Under the pieces are notes generated by a model that was not told the DNA's origin, did no database searches, and was given only the letters and a program-made list of their open reading frames with translations. This document shows, one piece after another, positions 25,011 through 33,738 of a stretch of 64,000 nt of DNA (positions within the stretch are counted from its first letter, which is position 1; each line of letters begins with the position of its first letter). The stretch is taken from NCBI RefSeq assembly GCF_007677875.1, contig NZ_VEDO01000005.1, forward strand, positions 124,001-188,000, written 5' to 3'. The DNA is from Variovorax boronicumulans (lineage in GTDB: Bacteria > Pseudomonadota > Gammaproteobacteria > Burkholderiales > Burkholderiaceae_C). The position numbers were made by a program, and so were the translations under genes.

Positions 25011-26351
25011 ATGGCCGACACCGAAGCCGACCGCGCGCTGGCCGAAGAGGCCGTGCTCGCCACCTACCCGCTGTACGAGATGTGCCGCATGCGGGCCGCC
25101 ACCTCGCCGCGCCGCACCGAGGCGGCCGGCGCTGCGCCCGCCGGTCAGCGCTGGTGCAACGTGTTCACGCATGCGCGCGAACTGCTGCGCGCCGGCAAGA
25201 GCCGCGTGGTCACGCCCAACAACGACACGCTGTACACCAACGCCTGGCTCGACCTCGGCGCGGGCCCGCTCGTGCTCGAAGTGCCCGACACGGCGGGGCG
25301 CTACTACGTGCTGGGCCTGCTGGACTTCTACACCGAGCCCTTCGCCCACATCGGCCAGCGCTGCACGGGCACGCAGGCGCGCGCCTTCCTGATCACGCCG
25401 CCGGGGTGGACGGGCGCACTGCCGGCCGGCTTCGACGCGCCCGGCGCGCACATCGCGGCGCCCACGCGCTGGCTGTGGATCATCGGCCGCATCCTGGTCG
25501 ACGGCCCGCAGGACCTGGCCGCCGTGCATGCGCTGCAGGATGGCTTCACGCTGCGGCCGCTGGCCGACTGGCAGGCCGGCATGGGCGGCGCCACGCCGCG
25601 GCCGCTGGCCTTCGACCCGGCCTGCGACCCCAAAACACCGCTGGATGCCGAAGGCTTCGCCGCGCAGGTCGGCCGGGCGCTGCGCGAGAACCCGCCGCCC
25701 GCGCACGAGGCCGCGCGCTTCGCACGCTATGCGGCGCTGGGCATTGGGCCAGGTGCCGGGGCGCTCGATGCGCCGCAGCGCGCCGCACTGCAAGCCGCGC
25801 TGGACCGCGTGCTGCCCGCGCTGCGCGCCCAGCAGGCCGGCGCCGTGAGCCCGGCCGGCTGGACGCTGATGCCCGTGGTCGAGGGCAGCTTCGGCGGCGA
25901 CCACCTGCTGCGCGCGCGGGTGGCGCGCCAGTACATCGGCATGCTGGAGAGCCGCGAGGCGACCTACCCGATCGCCTGGCGCGACGGCGCGGGCCAGGCG
26001 CTGGACGGCAGCCGCCGCTACAGCCTGCACTTCGCGCCCGGCGCGCTGCCGCCGGTCGACGCGTTCTGGTCGATCACGCTGTACGACAGCCGCGACTACA
26101 TGCTGGTCGACAACCCGATCGACCGCTACGCCATCGGCGACCGCACGCCCGGCCTGCAGCGCGATGCGGACGGCGGCCTCACGCTGCACATCGCGCACGC
26201 GCCGCCGGCCGATGCCGCGGCGCGCGCCAACTGGCTGCCGGCGCCGGCGGGCGGCTTCTACCTGTGCCTGCGCGCCTACCTGCCGCGCGCCGAACTGCTG
26301 GACGGGCGCTATGCGCTGCCGCCGGTCACCCCCGTGGAGGAGAACGCATGA
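25011..26351 (+). CDS. DUF1254/DUF1214 protein, second paralogue
   Basis: A 446-residue paralogue of the preceding protein. It shares VTPNNDTLYTNAWLDLG in the DUF1254 part and PPVDAFWSITLYD, YAIGDRTPGLQR and NWLPAPAGGFYL in DUF1214. It also lacks a signal peptide. The two copies have clearly diverged outside these blocks, so they probably form a hetero-complex or act on successive substrates rather than being a recent duplication. It starts two bases after the first copy and overlaps the next gene by ATGA. Confidence 0.85.
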   Translation: MADTEADRALAEEAVLATYPLYEMCRMRAATSPRRTEAAGAAPAGQRWCNVFTHARELLRAGKSRVVTPNNDTLYTNAWLDLGAGPLVLEVPDTAGRYYVLGLLDFYTEPFAHIGQRCTGTQARAFLITPPGWTGALPAGFDAPGAHIAAPTRWLWIIGRILVDGPQDLAAVHALQDGFTLRPLADWQAGMGGATPRPLAFDPACDPKTPLDAEGFAAQVGRALRENPPPAHEAARFARYAALGIGPGAGALDAPQRAALQAALDRVLPALRAQQAGAVSPAGWTLMPVVEGSFGGDHLLRARVARQYIGMLESREATYPIAWRDGAGQALDGSRRYSLHFAPGALPPVDAFWSITLYDSRDYMLVDNPIDRYAIGDRTPGLQRDADGGLTLHIAHAPPADAAARANWLPAPAGGFYLCLRAYLPRAELLDGRYALPPVTPVEENA

Positions 26352-27601
26352 ACACCGAGACCGCAGAGAAGCCCTTTTTGATCGTCGGCAGCGGCACCGA
26401 GACCGTGGCGCCGGGCCTGCACATCCTGCGCGGCCAGGGCCAGTCCTTCGTGGCCGAGACGGATGCCGGCCTGGTCGTCGTCGACACCGGGCCGGGCGGC
26501 GCGGTCACGGACGGCATGCTTGAAGCCGTGCGGCGGCTGTCCGACGCGCCGCTGCACGCGCTGTGCTTCAGCCATGGCCACATCGGCTACAACGCCGGCC
26601 TGCCGCAGTGGCTGGCCCATGCGGCCGAACGTGGCGAGCCGCCGCCGCGCGTGATCGCGCACCGCAACGTGCGCCGGCGCCTGGCGCGCTACCGCGAGAC
26701 GCATGCGCTGCAGCAGCGCATGGCCGAGATCCAGTTCAAGCGGCGCCCGGGCTTCTTCGAAGACCGCATGCCCATGCACGAGCCGACCGAGACCTTCGAC
26801 GAAGTGCTGGCCATCGGCCAGGGTGCGCAGCGCGTGGAACTGCGCTGGGCGCCCTCGGAGACCGACGACGCGATCGCGCTGTGGAGACCGGCGCAGCGCG
26901 TGCTGTACGGCGGTGCGGCACTGATCGACTCCATTCCCAACATCGGCACGCCGTTCCGCACGTTGCGCGACACGGTGCGCTGGGCCGACACGCTGGAGGC
27001 GCTGGCCGGCCTGGGCGCGCGGCTGGCGGTGCGCGAATTCGGTCCCACCATCGAGGGCGAGGCGCAGGTGCGGCAGGTGCTCACGCACACGGCCCGGGCA
27101 CTGCGCTGGCTGCGCGCCGAGGTCGTGCGCGGCATGAACGAGGGCCTGGGCGAGCGCGAGCTGCTGGCGCGCATCCGTTTTCCGGAGGAACTGTTCGGCG
27201 TGCCCTGGATGAAGCCCTCCTACGGCGACCCCAGCTACATCGTGCGCGACATCTACCGCTCGGAGAACGGCTGGTGGGACCGCAACCCGACCTCGCTGCA
27301 CCCCGAGCCGCCCGAGGCCGTGGGCCAGGCGGTGGCCGATGCGATCGCCGACAAGGGCGCCGTGATCGACCAGGCCCGCGCGCTGGCCGCGCAGGGCCGC
27401 ACCCAGCTGGCACTGCACGTGATCGACCTGCTGGCCACGGCCAGTGGTGATGCGCCCGAGATCGCCGAGGCGCGCGCGCTCAAGGCCGGCTGGCTGCGCG
27501 CGCGGGCGGGCGAGGTGGAAAGCTATGTGTCGCGCAACCTGTACCAGGTCAGCGCCGACATGCTGGAGCAAGGCACACAAGCGAGGTTCAGCATCCGATG
27601 A
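26348..27601 (+). CDS. Metallo-beta-lactamase-fold protein, alkylsulfatase-like, with degenerate metal site
   Basis: A 417-residue protein with an N-terminal MBL fold (about 20-220) and a C-terminal alkylsulfatase dimerisation-like domain (about 285-415; ENGWWDRNPTSLHPEPPEAV). In active relatives the first metal motif is HxHxDH; here it is His76-G-His78-I-Gly80-Tyr81, so Asp and His are replaced. The later GD that normally gives the bridging aspartate is GG (188-189), while the ETDD motif remains (171-174). It may bind one metal, use other ligands, or be a non-catalytic partner. Start and stop overlap both neighbours by ATGA, so it is made with them. Confidence 0.82.
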   Translation: MNTETAEKPFLIVGSGTETVAPGLHILRGQGQSFVAETDAGLVVVDTGPGGAVTDGMLEAVRRLSDAPLHALCFSHGHIGYNAGLPQWLAHAAERGEPPPRVIAHRNVRRRLARYRETHALQQRMAEIQFKRRPGFFEDRMPMHEPTETFDEVLAIGQGAQRVELRWAPSETDDAIALWRPAQRVLYGGAALIDSIPNIGTPFRTLRDTVRWADTLEALAGLGARLAVREFGPTIEGEAQVRQVLTHTARALRWLRAEVVRGMNEGLGERELLARIRFPEELFGVPWMKPSYGDPSYIVRDIYRSENGWWDRNPTSLHPEPPEAVGQAVADAIADKGAVIDQARALAAQGRTQLALHVIDLLATASGDAPEIAEARALKAGWLRARAGEVESYVSRNLYQVSADMLEQGTQARFSIR

Positions 27602-28602
27602 AGACGAACACGAGACACGCCATGCGCCGCTGGTTGATGCGCTGCGCGCCACTGGTGGTGGCCGCCTGCGGCGCGCTGCTGCCGCAAGCCAGGGCGGCCG
27701 AGGCCTATCCCGACAAGCCCGTCACGCTGGTGGTGCCGACCGCCGCGGCCGGCGGCACCGACACCATCGCGCGCGTGATCGCCGATGCGCTGGGCAAGCG
27801 GCTGGGCCAGAGCTTCGTGGTCGACAACCGGCCCGGCGCCAACGGCATCCTGGGCGTGGAGGCCGGCGCACGCGCCGCGCCCGACGGCTACCGGCTGCTG
27901 TTCACCTACGCGGCCTCGGTGGCCGTCAATCCCAGCTTGTACCGCAAGCTGCCCTTCGACCCGCAGAAGGACCTGGTGCCCATCGCCCAGGTCGGCCGCG
28001 GCGGCAACCTGCTGCTGGTGCGCAAGGACCTGCCGGTCAGGACGCTGCAGGAGTTCGTCGACTACGCGAAGGCACGGCCCGACAAGCTCAGCTACTGTTC
28101 CTGGGGCGCGGGTTCGGGCGGCCACCTGGCGATGGAAAGCCTCAAGAAGCAGGCCGGCATCGTGATGGTCCACGTGCCCTACAAGGGCAGCAGCCCCTGC
28201 GTGAACGACCTGATGGGCGGGCAGGTGGACGCGGCCTTCGCCGACACCTCGTCGACGGTGGAGATCGTGCGCGCGGGCCGGCTGAAGGCGCTGGCCAACA
28301 GCGGCCCCTCGCGCCTGCCCATGCTGCCGGACGTGCCGACCATGACCGAGGCCGGCTTTCCGTTCCGCAACTACGCCTGGTACGGCCTCTTCGCGCCGGC
28401 GAAGACGCCGCCCGCCGTCGTGGCCAAGCTCAACGAGGCGGTGAACGCCGCGCTGCAGGAGCCGGCCGTGGTGCAGCGCATGCGCGAACTCAACTTCACC
28501 GACCTGCCGCAGACCACGCCCGCGCAGTTCGCCGCGACCATCGCGCAGGACCTGCGCGACTGGGCTGCGCTCGTCAAGTCCATCGGCCTGCAGCTGGAAT
28601 GA
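27598..28602 (+). CDS. Bug-type tripartite tricarboxylate transporter receptor
   Basis: A 334-residue periplasmic receptor and second Bug protein of the operon. The signal peptide runs to about residue 33 (LLPQARA-AEAYPDKPVTLVV). Motifs: YPDKPVTLVVPTAAAGGTDT, GQSFVVDNRPGANG and HVPYKGSSPCVNDL. It differs widely from the Bug protein at 22612, so it probably recognises a different ligand. It is the last gene of the run and is convergent with vanB, three bases away. Confidence 0.92.
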   Translation: MKTNTRHAMRRWLMRCAPLVVAACGALLPQARAAEAYPDKPVTLVVPTAAAGGTDTIARVIADALGKRLGQSFVVDNRPGANGILGVEAGARAAPDGYRLLFTYAASVAVNPSLYRKLPFDPQKDLVPIAQVGRGGNLLLVRKDLPVRTLQEFVDYAKARPDKLSYCSWGAGSGGHLAMESLKKQAGIVMVHVPYKGSSPCVNDLMGGQVDAAFADTSSTVEIVRAGRLKALANSGPSRLPMLPDVPTMTEAGFPFRNYAWYGLFAPAKTPPAVVAKLNEAVNAALQEPAVVQRMRELNFTDLPQTTPAQFAATIAQDLRDWAALVKSIGLQLE

Positions 28603-28605
28603 GGG

Positions 28606-29562
28606 CTACAGATCCAGCACCAGCACTGCGCTCTTGGCGCGCGAGCAGCACGGCGTGAACTGGTCGTTCGCGGCCTTCTCGGCGTCGGTGAAATACAGGT
28701 CGCGGTGCTCGCACTCGCCCTCGAGCACGCGCGTGACGCAGGTGCCGCAGACGCCTTGCTCGCACGAGGTCATGACCTCGATGCCGTGCGCGAGCAGGGC
28801 CTGCACCACGCTCTGGTCCTTGGCCACGGCGATGCTCTGGCCGCTGCTGGCGATGCGCACGGTGAAGCTGCCGTCGCCGCTGGTGTCCTGCGGCGCGGCG
28901 CCGAAGTACTCGAGGTGGACGTTGGCCTGGTCCCAGCCCTGGGCGCTGGCTGTGTCGACCACGTGGGCGATGAAGCCGGCCGGGCCGCAGACGTAGACAT
29001 GGGTGCCGGGCGCGGGTGCGGCCAGCAGGCGGGCTGCATCGAGCTTTTGCGCGGCCTCGCCGTCGTCCAAGTGGAAGTGCACGCGCTGCGCCCAGGGCGC
29101 GGTCGCGATCTCGGCGCGGAAGGCCGTGCGCTCGGCCGAGCGCGCGCAGTAATGCAGTTCGAAGTCGGCACCCAATGTGGCCAAGCGCTGGGCCATGCAC
29201 AGCAAGGGCGTCACGCCGATGCCGCCGGCCAGCAGCAGCGTGCGCTCGGCACGCACCAGCGGGAAATGGTTGCGCGGCGTGCTGATGGTCAGCACGTCGC
29301 CTTCCTGCACCCGATCGTGCATGCCCTGCGAGCCGCCGCGCGAGGCCGTGTCGCGCAGCACGGCGATGCGGTAGCGGTGCGACTCCTGGTCGTCGTTGCA
29401 CAGCGAGTACTGGCGTGTCAGACCGCCGGGGATCTGCACGTCGATGTGCGATCCCGCGCTGAAAGCCGGCAGCGGGCCGCCGTCCACGCGCGCGAGTTCG
29501 AAGCTGGCGATGTCCTGCGCCTCCTGCGTCTTGCGCAGGACCTTGACGGTGAGCTGGTCCAT
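28606..29562 (-). CDS. vanB: Vanillate O-demethylase reductase subunit VanB (PDR family)
   Basis: A 318-residue reductase passing electrons from NAD(P)H through FMN to a plant-type [2Fe-2S] cluster and on to VanA. Visible parts: flavin motif RQYSLCN (50-56), nucleotide motif GGIGVTPL (113-120), and cluster ligands Cys267, Cys272, Cys275 and Cys305 (CEQGVCGTC then C). This order (FMN, NAD, ferredoxin) is that of phthalate dioxygenase reductase. Its start lies one base after the vanA stop. It might also serve the oxygenase at 16122, which lacks a reductase, but that system uses a ferredoxin. Confidence 0.9.
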   Translation of the reverse strand: MDQLTVKVLRKTQEAQDIASFELARVDGGPLPAFSAGSHIDVQIPGGLTRQYSLCNDDQESHRYRIAVLRDTASRGGSQGMHDRVQEGDVLTISTPRNHFPLVRAERTLLLAGGIGVTPLLCMAQRLATLGADFELHYCARSAERTAFRAEIATAPWAQRVHFHLDDGEAAQKLDAARLLAAPAPGTHVYVCGPAGFIAHVVDTASAQGWDQANVHLEYFGAAPQDTSGDGSFTVRIASSGQSIAVAKDQSVVQALLAHGIEVMTSCEQGVCGTCVTRVLEGECEHRDLYFTDAEKAANDQFTPCCSRAKSAVLVLDL

Positions 29563-29563
29563 C

Positions 29564-30616
29564 TCAGGCTGCCTGCGCGACGGGTGCCGCTGACTGTTCG
29601 GCCGCGATCATCTTGTCGAGCAGCTTGCGCGACTGCACGCCGCCCGCATCGATGTTGAGCATCAGCAGCCGGCGCCCGGGGTGCAGCAGCATGTTGGCCT
29701 GCTGCGCTTCGAGCACGGCCATGTCCTCGGCGAAGACCTTGGCCTGGCCTTCGCGGATCTGCGCCGTGAGCGCCTTGTCCTTGACGTTGAAATTGCGCGC
29801 CATGCCCCAGAAGTACCAGTGCGAGGTGGCGGTCTCGGGCGTGATGAAGTCCACCACGATGCTGTAGACCTTCTGCTCCGCGGGCGCGTGGTAGCCCCCC
29901 TGGCCCGCCAGCGCCACGCCGACCTCGATCATGATGTGGCTGGGCGGCGTGAAGCGGCAGACCTGCCAGCGGTCCACGGGCTGGTCGTCGGGCAGGTGGT
30001 TGCCGCGCAGGTTGGCGCGCCAGAAGGGCGGGGCCATCACGTTGTCCATGAACCGGCTCGTGACGACCTGGCCGTTCTCCACCTTGGTCGTGACCGGCGT
30101 CTCGTCGATCTCCTTCTGGCCGATGCTGGTGGCGTGCACGTAGGTCTCGTGCGTGAGGTCCATCAGGTTGTCGATCATGAGCCGGTAGTCGGCCTGGATG
30201 TGGTACAGCCCGCCACCGTAGGCCCAGTCGGGGCTGTCGGCCCATTCCAGGTGGTGGATGGCGGCCGGGTCGGCCAATGCGGCGTCGCCGGGCCAGACCC
30301 AGATGAAGCCGTGGCGCTCGACCACGGGGTAAGCGCGGATCTTCGGGAAGCCCGCCGTGCGCTGGCCCGGCATGGAGACGGTCTTGCCGTCGCAGCCCAT
30401 CACGAGGCCGTGGTAGCCGCAGACCAACTGGCCTTCGCAGACGCTGCCCAGCGAGAGCCGGGCGCCGCGGTGCGGGCAGAAATCCTCCAGCGCGGCGACC
30501 TGGCCGTCGGCACCGCGGTAGAACACGATGTGCTCGCCGCAGATCTGGCGGCCCAGAGGTTTGGCGTCGATCTCGTCGGGTGTGCAGGCGACGTACCAGG
30601 TGTTGCGCGGGAACAT
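29564..30616 (-). CDS. vanA: Vanillate O-demethylase oxygenase subunit VanA
   Basis: A 350-residue Rieske monooxygenase that removes the methyl of vanillate to give protocatechuate and formaldehyde. The N-terminus (MFPRNTWYVACTPDEI) and many internal blocks closely match Pseudomonas VanA as remembered. Rieske ligands: Cys47, His49 (CPHRGA), Cys66, His69 (CGYHG). Iron site: Asp153, His156 and His161 in NLMDLTHETYVH. It diverges from a GntR regulator across TGTATAC sites. Its product is the substrate of the pmd cluster about 11 kb away. Confidence 0.92.
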   Translation of the reverse strand: MFPRNTWYVACTPDEIDAKPLGRQICGEHIVFYRGADGQVAALEDFCPHRGARLSLGSVCEGQLVCGYHGLVMGCDGKTVSMPGQRTAGFPKIRAYPVVERHGFIWVWPGDAALADPAAIHHLEWADSPDWAYGGGLYHIQADYRLMIDNLMDLTHETYVHATSIGQKEIDETPVTTKVENGQVVTSRFMDNVMAPPFWRANLRGNHLPDDQPVDRWQVCRFTPPSHIMIEVGVALAGQGGYHAPAEQKVYSIVVDFITPETATSHWYFWGMARNFNVKDKALTAQIREGQAKVFAEDMAVLEAQQANMLLHPGRRLLMLNIDAGGVQSRKLLDKMIAAEQSAAPVAQAA

Positions 30617-30651
30617 GCGGTCTCCGTGGGTGGCAAGTAATTAGGGTTCCA

Positions 30652-30724
30652 ATGTATACCGACTTTGGGGAAATAGGGTAAGAATGGCTGAATTGGAGAG
30701 AAATACTCGGATGAATGTATACAT
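30652..30724. promoter_or_regulatory. Two ATGTATAC sites, VanR-type operator candidates
   Basis: ATGTATAC occurs at 30652-30659 and within the perfect palindrome ATGTATACAT at 30715-30724, 63 bp apart. TGTATACA-like palindromes are typical of FadR/VanR-type GntR regulators. The first lies just before the vanA start region, the second near or just inside the regulator gene, fitting control of both genes. Confidence 0.6.
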
Positions 30725-31553
30725 CGACGCGGAAGATCGCGACGGCGCGGACCTGGGCGGCTCGCAGTCGCTGCGTGCCCAGCGGCACCTGCGCGAGCTG
30801 ATCCTGGCGGGCGAGCTGGCGCCTGGCGCGCGCATCGCCGAGGTGGCGCTGGTCGAGCGCGTCGGTGTCTCGCGCACGCCCATCCGTGCCGCTCTGCTGC
30901 GCCTCGAGCAGGAAGGGCTGTTGCAGGCCTTGCCGGGCGGCGGCTATGCGGTCCGGGTGTTCTCCGAGCGCGAGGTGGCCGACGCCATCGAGCTGCGCGG
31001 CACGCTGGAAGGCCTGTCGGCCCGGCTGGCGGCCGAGCGTGGTGCGCCGCCCGAGGCGCTGGCGCAGGCCGGCGCGGCGCTGGACACCATCGACGCGGTG
31101 CTGCGCCACAGCGCACTCGACGACGCGCAGTGGCAGGACTATGTGGCGGCCAACGAGTTGTTCCACCACGTGTTGCACGGCATGGCCGGCAGCGCGGTGC
31201 TGGCGCGCGAGCTCGAGCGCGTGGTGCGGCTGCCGTTCGCCTCGCCCTCGGCCTTCGTCGTGCAGCAGGCCCATGCGCCGCAGGCGCGCGACATGCTGAT
31301 CGTGGCGCAGGACCAGCACCGCCAGGTGCTGGACGCCATTGCGCGGCGCGAGGGTGCGCGCGCCGAGGCCATCCTGCGCGAGCACGCGCGCATCGCCCAG
31401 CGCAACCTGCGCGAGGCCATGGCCGCGCCGCTGCCGGGACGCGCGCCGGGCGTGCGGCTGGTCGTGCCCGAGACGGCGCCGTCCGATCCCGTCGCCGAGC
31501 CGCCCGCCCCAAGGCGCCGCGGCAGACCGCGCAAAGACGCTGCCACGCTGTGA
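30684..31553 (+). CDS. vanR: GntR-family regulator (VanR-like)
   Basis: A 289-residue regulator (280 if the ATG at 30711 is used). The winged helix spans about 28-95 (LREL-ILAGELAPGARIAE, VSRTPIRAALLRLEQEG), followed by an all-helical FCD effector domain (about 105-230) and an unusually long Pro/Arg tail ending RRRGRPRKDAATL, an AT-hook-like motif. Both starts have possible ribosome sites (AGGG five bases before 30684; GGAGAG before 30711). Divergence from vanAB suggests it represses them in the absence of vanillate. Confidence 0.85.
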   Translation: MAELERNTRMNVYIDAEDRDGADLGGSQSLRAQRHLRELILAGELAPGARIAEVALVERVGVSRTPIRAALLRLEQEGLLQALPGGGYAVRVFSEREVADAIELRGTLEGLSARLAAERGAPPEALAQAGAALDTIDAVLRHSALDDAQWQDYVAANELFHHVLHGMAGSAVLARELERVVRLPFASPSAFVVQQAHAPQARDMLIVAQDQHRQVLDAIARREGARAEAILREHARIAQRNLREAMAAPLPGRAPGVRLVVPETAPSDPVAEPPAPRRRGRPRKDAATL

Positions 31554-31623
31554 AGCTAACGCACAATGCGCGACCAAAGCGGCGCTGGACCCGTTCGATT
31601 TCGAGACCAATGAAGGAGATGAC

Positions 31624-32811
31624 ATGCCAACACCCACGACCCGGCGCCACGCGCTGACCCTGGCCGCCGCCGCCGCCGCGCTGGCCGGCCTGGCCGCCCC
31701 GGCCATGGCCCAGGACAACGTGTTCAAGATCGGCCTGATCCTGCCCATGACCGGGCAGCAGGCCACCACGGGCCGGCAGATCGAGGCCGCCGCGCGGCTG
31801 TACATGGCGCAGAACGGCGACACGGTGGCCGGCAAGAAGGTGCAGCTCATCGTCAAGGACGACACCAGCCTGCCCGACCAGACGCGCCGCCTCGCGCAGG
31901 AGCTCATCGTCAACGACAAGGTCAACGTGCTGGCCGGCATGGGCATCACGCCCTCGGCCATGGCCGTGGCGCCGCTGGCCACGCAGAGCAAGACGCCGCT
32001 CGTGGTGATGGCGGCCGCCACCTCCAGCATCACCGAGGCCTCGCCCTACGTGGTGCGCACCAGCTTCACGCTGCCGCAGGCCTCGGTCGCGCTGGCCGAC
32101 TGGGCGCCCAAGAACGGCATCAAGACCGTGGTCTCGCTGGTGTCCGACTACGGCCCCGGCATCGACGCCGAGAAGTTCTTCAACGCGCGCATGGTCAACA
32201 ACGGCGGCAAGGTCATCGAAGCGCTGCGCGTGCCCCTGCGCAACCCCGACTTCGCGCCCTTTCTGCAGAAGGTGCGCGACCTGAAACCGGACGCGCTGTT
32301 CGTGTTCGTGCCCTCGGGCGCGGGCGCGGCCGTCATGAAGCAGTTCACCGAGCGCGGCATGGACAAGGCCGGTATCAAGCTGATCGGCACCGGCGACGTG
32401 ACCGACGACGACCAATTGAGCGACATGGGCGACAGCGTGCTGGGCGTGGTGACGTCCCACCACTACTCGGCCGCGCATCCGTCCGAGCTCAACAGGAAGT
32501 TCGTCGACGCCTTCCAGAAGGCCAACAAGAACCTGCGGCCCAACTTCATGGCCGTGGGCGGCTACGACGGCATGCGCGTGATCTACGAGGCGCTCAAGGC
32601 CACCAAGGGCGCCGGCGGCGGCGATGCGCTGCTGGCCGCGATGAAGGGCCAGATCTTCGAAAGCCCGCGCGGCAAGATCTACATCGACGCGCAGACGCGC
32701 GACATCGTGCAGGACATCTACCTGCGCAAGGTCGAGAAGAAGGACGGGCAACTGTTCAACGTGGAGTTCGACGTCATCAAGGACGTCAAGGACCCCGGTA
32801 AGGCCAAGTAA
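31624..32811 (+). CDS. LIV-type ABC transporter periplasmic binding protein
   Basis: A 395-residue type I periplasmic binding protein with a signal peptide (about 1-29, RRHALTLAAAAAALAGLAAP then AMA-QDNVFKIG). AAGGAG sits just before the ATG. The mature start FKIGLILPMTGQQATTGRQI is characteristic. It heads a five-gene transporter operon (to 36179) lying downstream of vanR on the same strand. Uptake of vanillate or a related aromatic acid is plausible from position, not from sequence. Confidence 0.9.
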   Translation: MPTPTTRRHALTLAAAAAALAGLAAPAMAQDNVFKIGLILPMTGQQATTGRQIEAAARLYMAQNGDTVAGKKVQLIVKDDTSLPDQTRRLAQELIVNDKVNVLAGMGITPSAMAVAPLATQSKTPLVVMAAATSSITEASPYVVRTSFTLPQASVALADWAPKNGIKTVVSLVSDYGPGIDAEKFFNARMVNNGGKVIEALRVPLRNPDFAPFLQKVRDLKPDALFVFVPSGAGAAVMKQFTERGMDKAGIKLIGTGDVTDDDQLSDMGDSVLGVVTSHHYSAAHPSELNRKFVDAFQKANKNLRPNFMAVGGYDGMRVIYEALKATKGAGGGDALLAAMKGQIFESPRGKIYIDAQTRDIVQDIYLRKVEKKDGQLFNVEFDVIKDVKDPGKAK

Positions 32812-32862
32812 GCCGCCCCTGGGCGCACGGGCGGCCACTTGCCGCCCCTTTCCTCGCATTCC

Positions 32863-33738
32863 ATGCTGACCATCCTTTTCGACGGCATCGCCTACGGCAT
32901 GCTGCTGTTCATCCTGGCCGTGGGCCTGGCCGTGACCATGGGGCTGATGAACTTCATCAACCTCGCGCACGGCGCCTTCGCCATGGTCGGCGGCTACACC
33001 ACGGTGCTGCTGATGCAGCGCGCCGGCTGGCCGTTCCTGGCCTGCCTGCCGCTGGCCTTCCTCGTGCCCGCGCTTTTGGGCGCGGTGCTGGAGCGCACGC
33101 TGTACCGGCCGCTCTACCAGCGCCCGCACCTGGACCAGGTGCTGTTCTCCATCGGCCTGGTCTTCATGGCGGTGGCGGCGGTGGATTACTTCATCGGCTC
33201 CACGCAACAGATCATGCAGCTGCCCGACTGGCTCAAGGGCCGCAGCGAGTTCGGCAGCGGCGCCCTCGCGCTGGGCATGGGCCACTACCGGCTGTTCATC
33301 ATCGTGGTCTGCGCGGTGCTCACGCTGGCGCTGCAGTATGTGCTCTCGTCCACCCGCTTCGGCAGCCGGCTGCGCGCCAGCGTGGACGACCAGCGCGTGG
33401 CGGCCGGCCTGGGCATCAACGTCAACGTCGTGTTCCTCGCCACCTTCGCGGTGGGTTCGGGCCTGGCCGGCCTGGGCGGCGCGCTGGGGGCCGAGGTGCT
33501 GGGGCTGGACCCGCAGTTCCCGCTCAAGTTCATGGTGTACTTTCTGATCGTTGTGGCCGTGGGCGGTACGGCCTCGATCACGGGGCCGCTGCTGGCCGCG
33601 CTGCTGCTGGGCGTGGCCGACGTGGCGGGCAAGTACTACATCCCCAAGATGGGGGCCTTCATCGTCTACAGCCTCATGATCGCGATCCTGATCTGGCGGC
33701 CGCAGGGCTTGTTCGTGCGCAAAGGAGGCAAGGCATGA
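32863..33738 (+). CDS. LIV-type ABC transporter permease LivH
   Basis: A 291-residue inner-membrane permease with LAVTMGLMNFINLAHGAFAM near the N-terminus and VNVVFLATFAVGSGLAGLGG in the C-terminal half. ATG 32863 was preferred to an upstream TTG because it opens directly onto the first helix. It overlaps livM by ATGA. Confidence 0.92.
   Translation: MLTILFDGIAYGMLLFILAVGLAVTMGLMNFINLAHGAFAMVGGYTTVLLMQRAGWPFLACLPLAFLVPALLGAVLERTLYRPLYQRPHLDQVLFSIGLVFMAVAAVDYFIGSTQQIMQLPDWLKGRSEFGSGALALGMGHYRLFIIVVCAVLTLALQYVLSSTRFGSRLRASVDDQRVAAGLGINVNVVFLATFAVGSGLAGLGGALGAEVLGLDPQFPLKFMVYFLIVVAVGGTASITGPLLAALLLGVADVAGKYYIPKMGAFIVYSLMIAILIWRPQGLFVRKGGKA

Noticed and set aside
29418-32033. Very long open frame antisense to vanAB and crossing the regulator
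   Set aside because: High-GC DNA gives long open antisense frames. The translation is Arg/Ala/Pro-rich, has no recognisable domain and runs opposite well-supported genes.
30400-33285. Open frame of about 960 codons on the minus strand
   Set aside because: Shadow of vanA, vanR and two transporter genes; His/Gln/Arg-rich composition with no domain.
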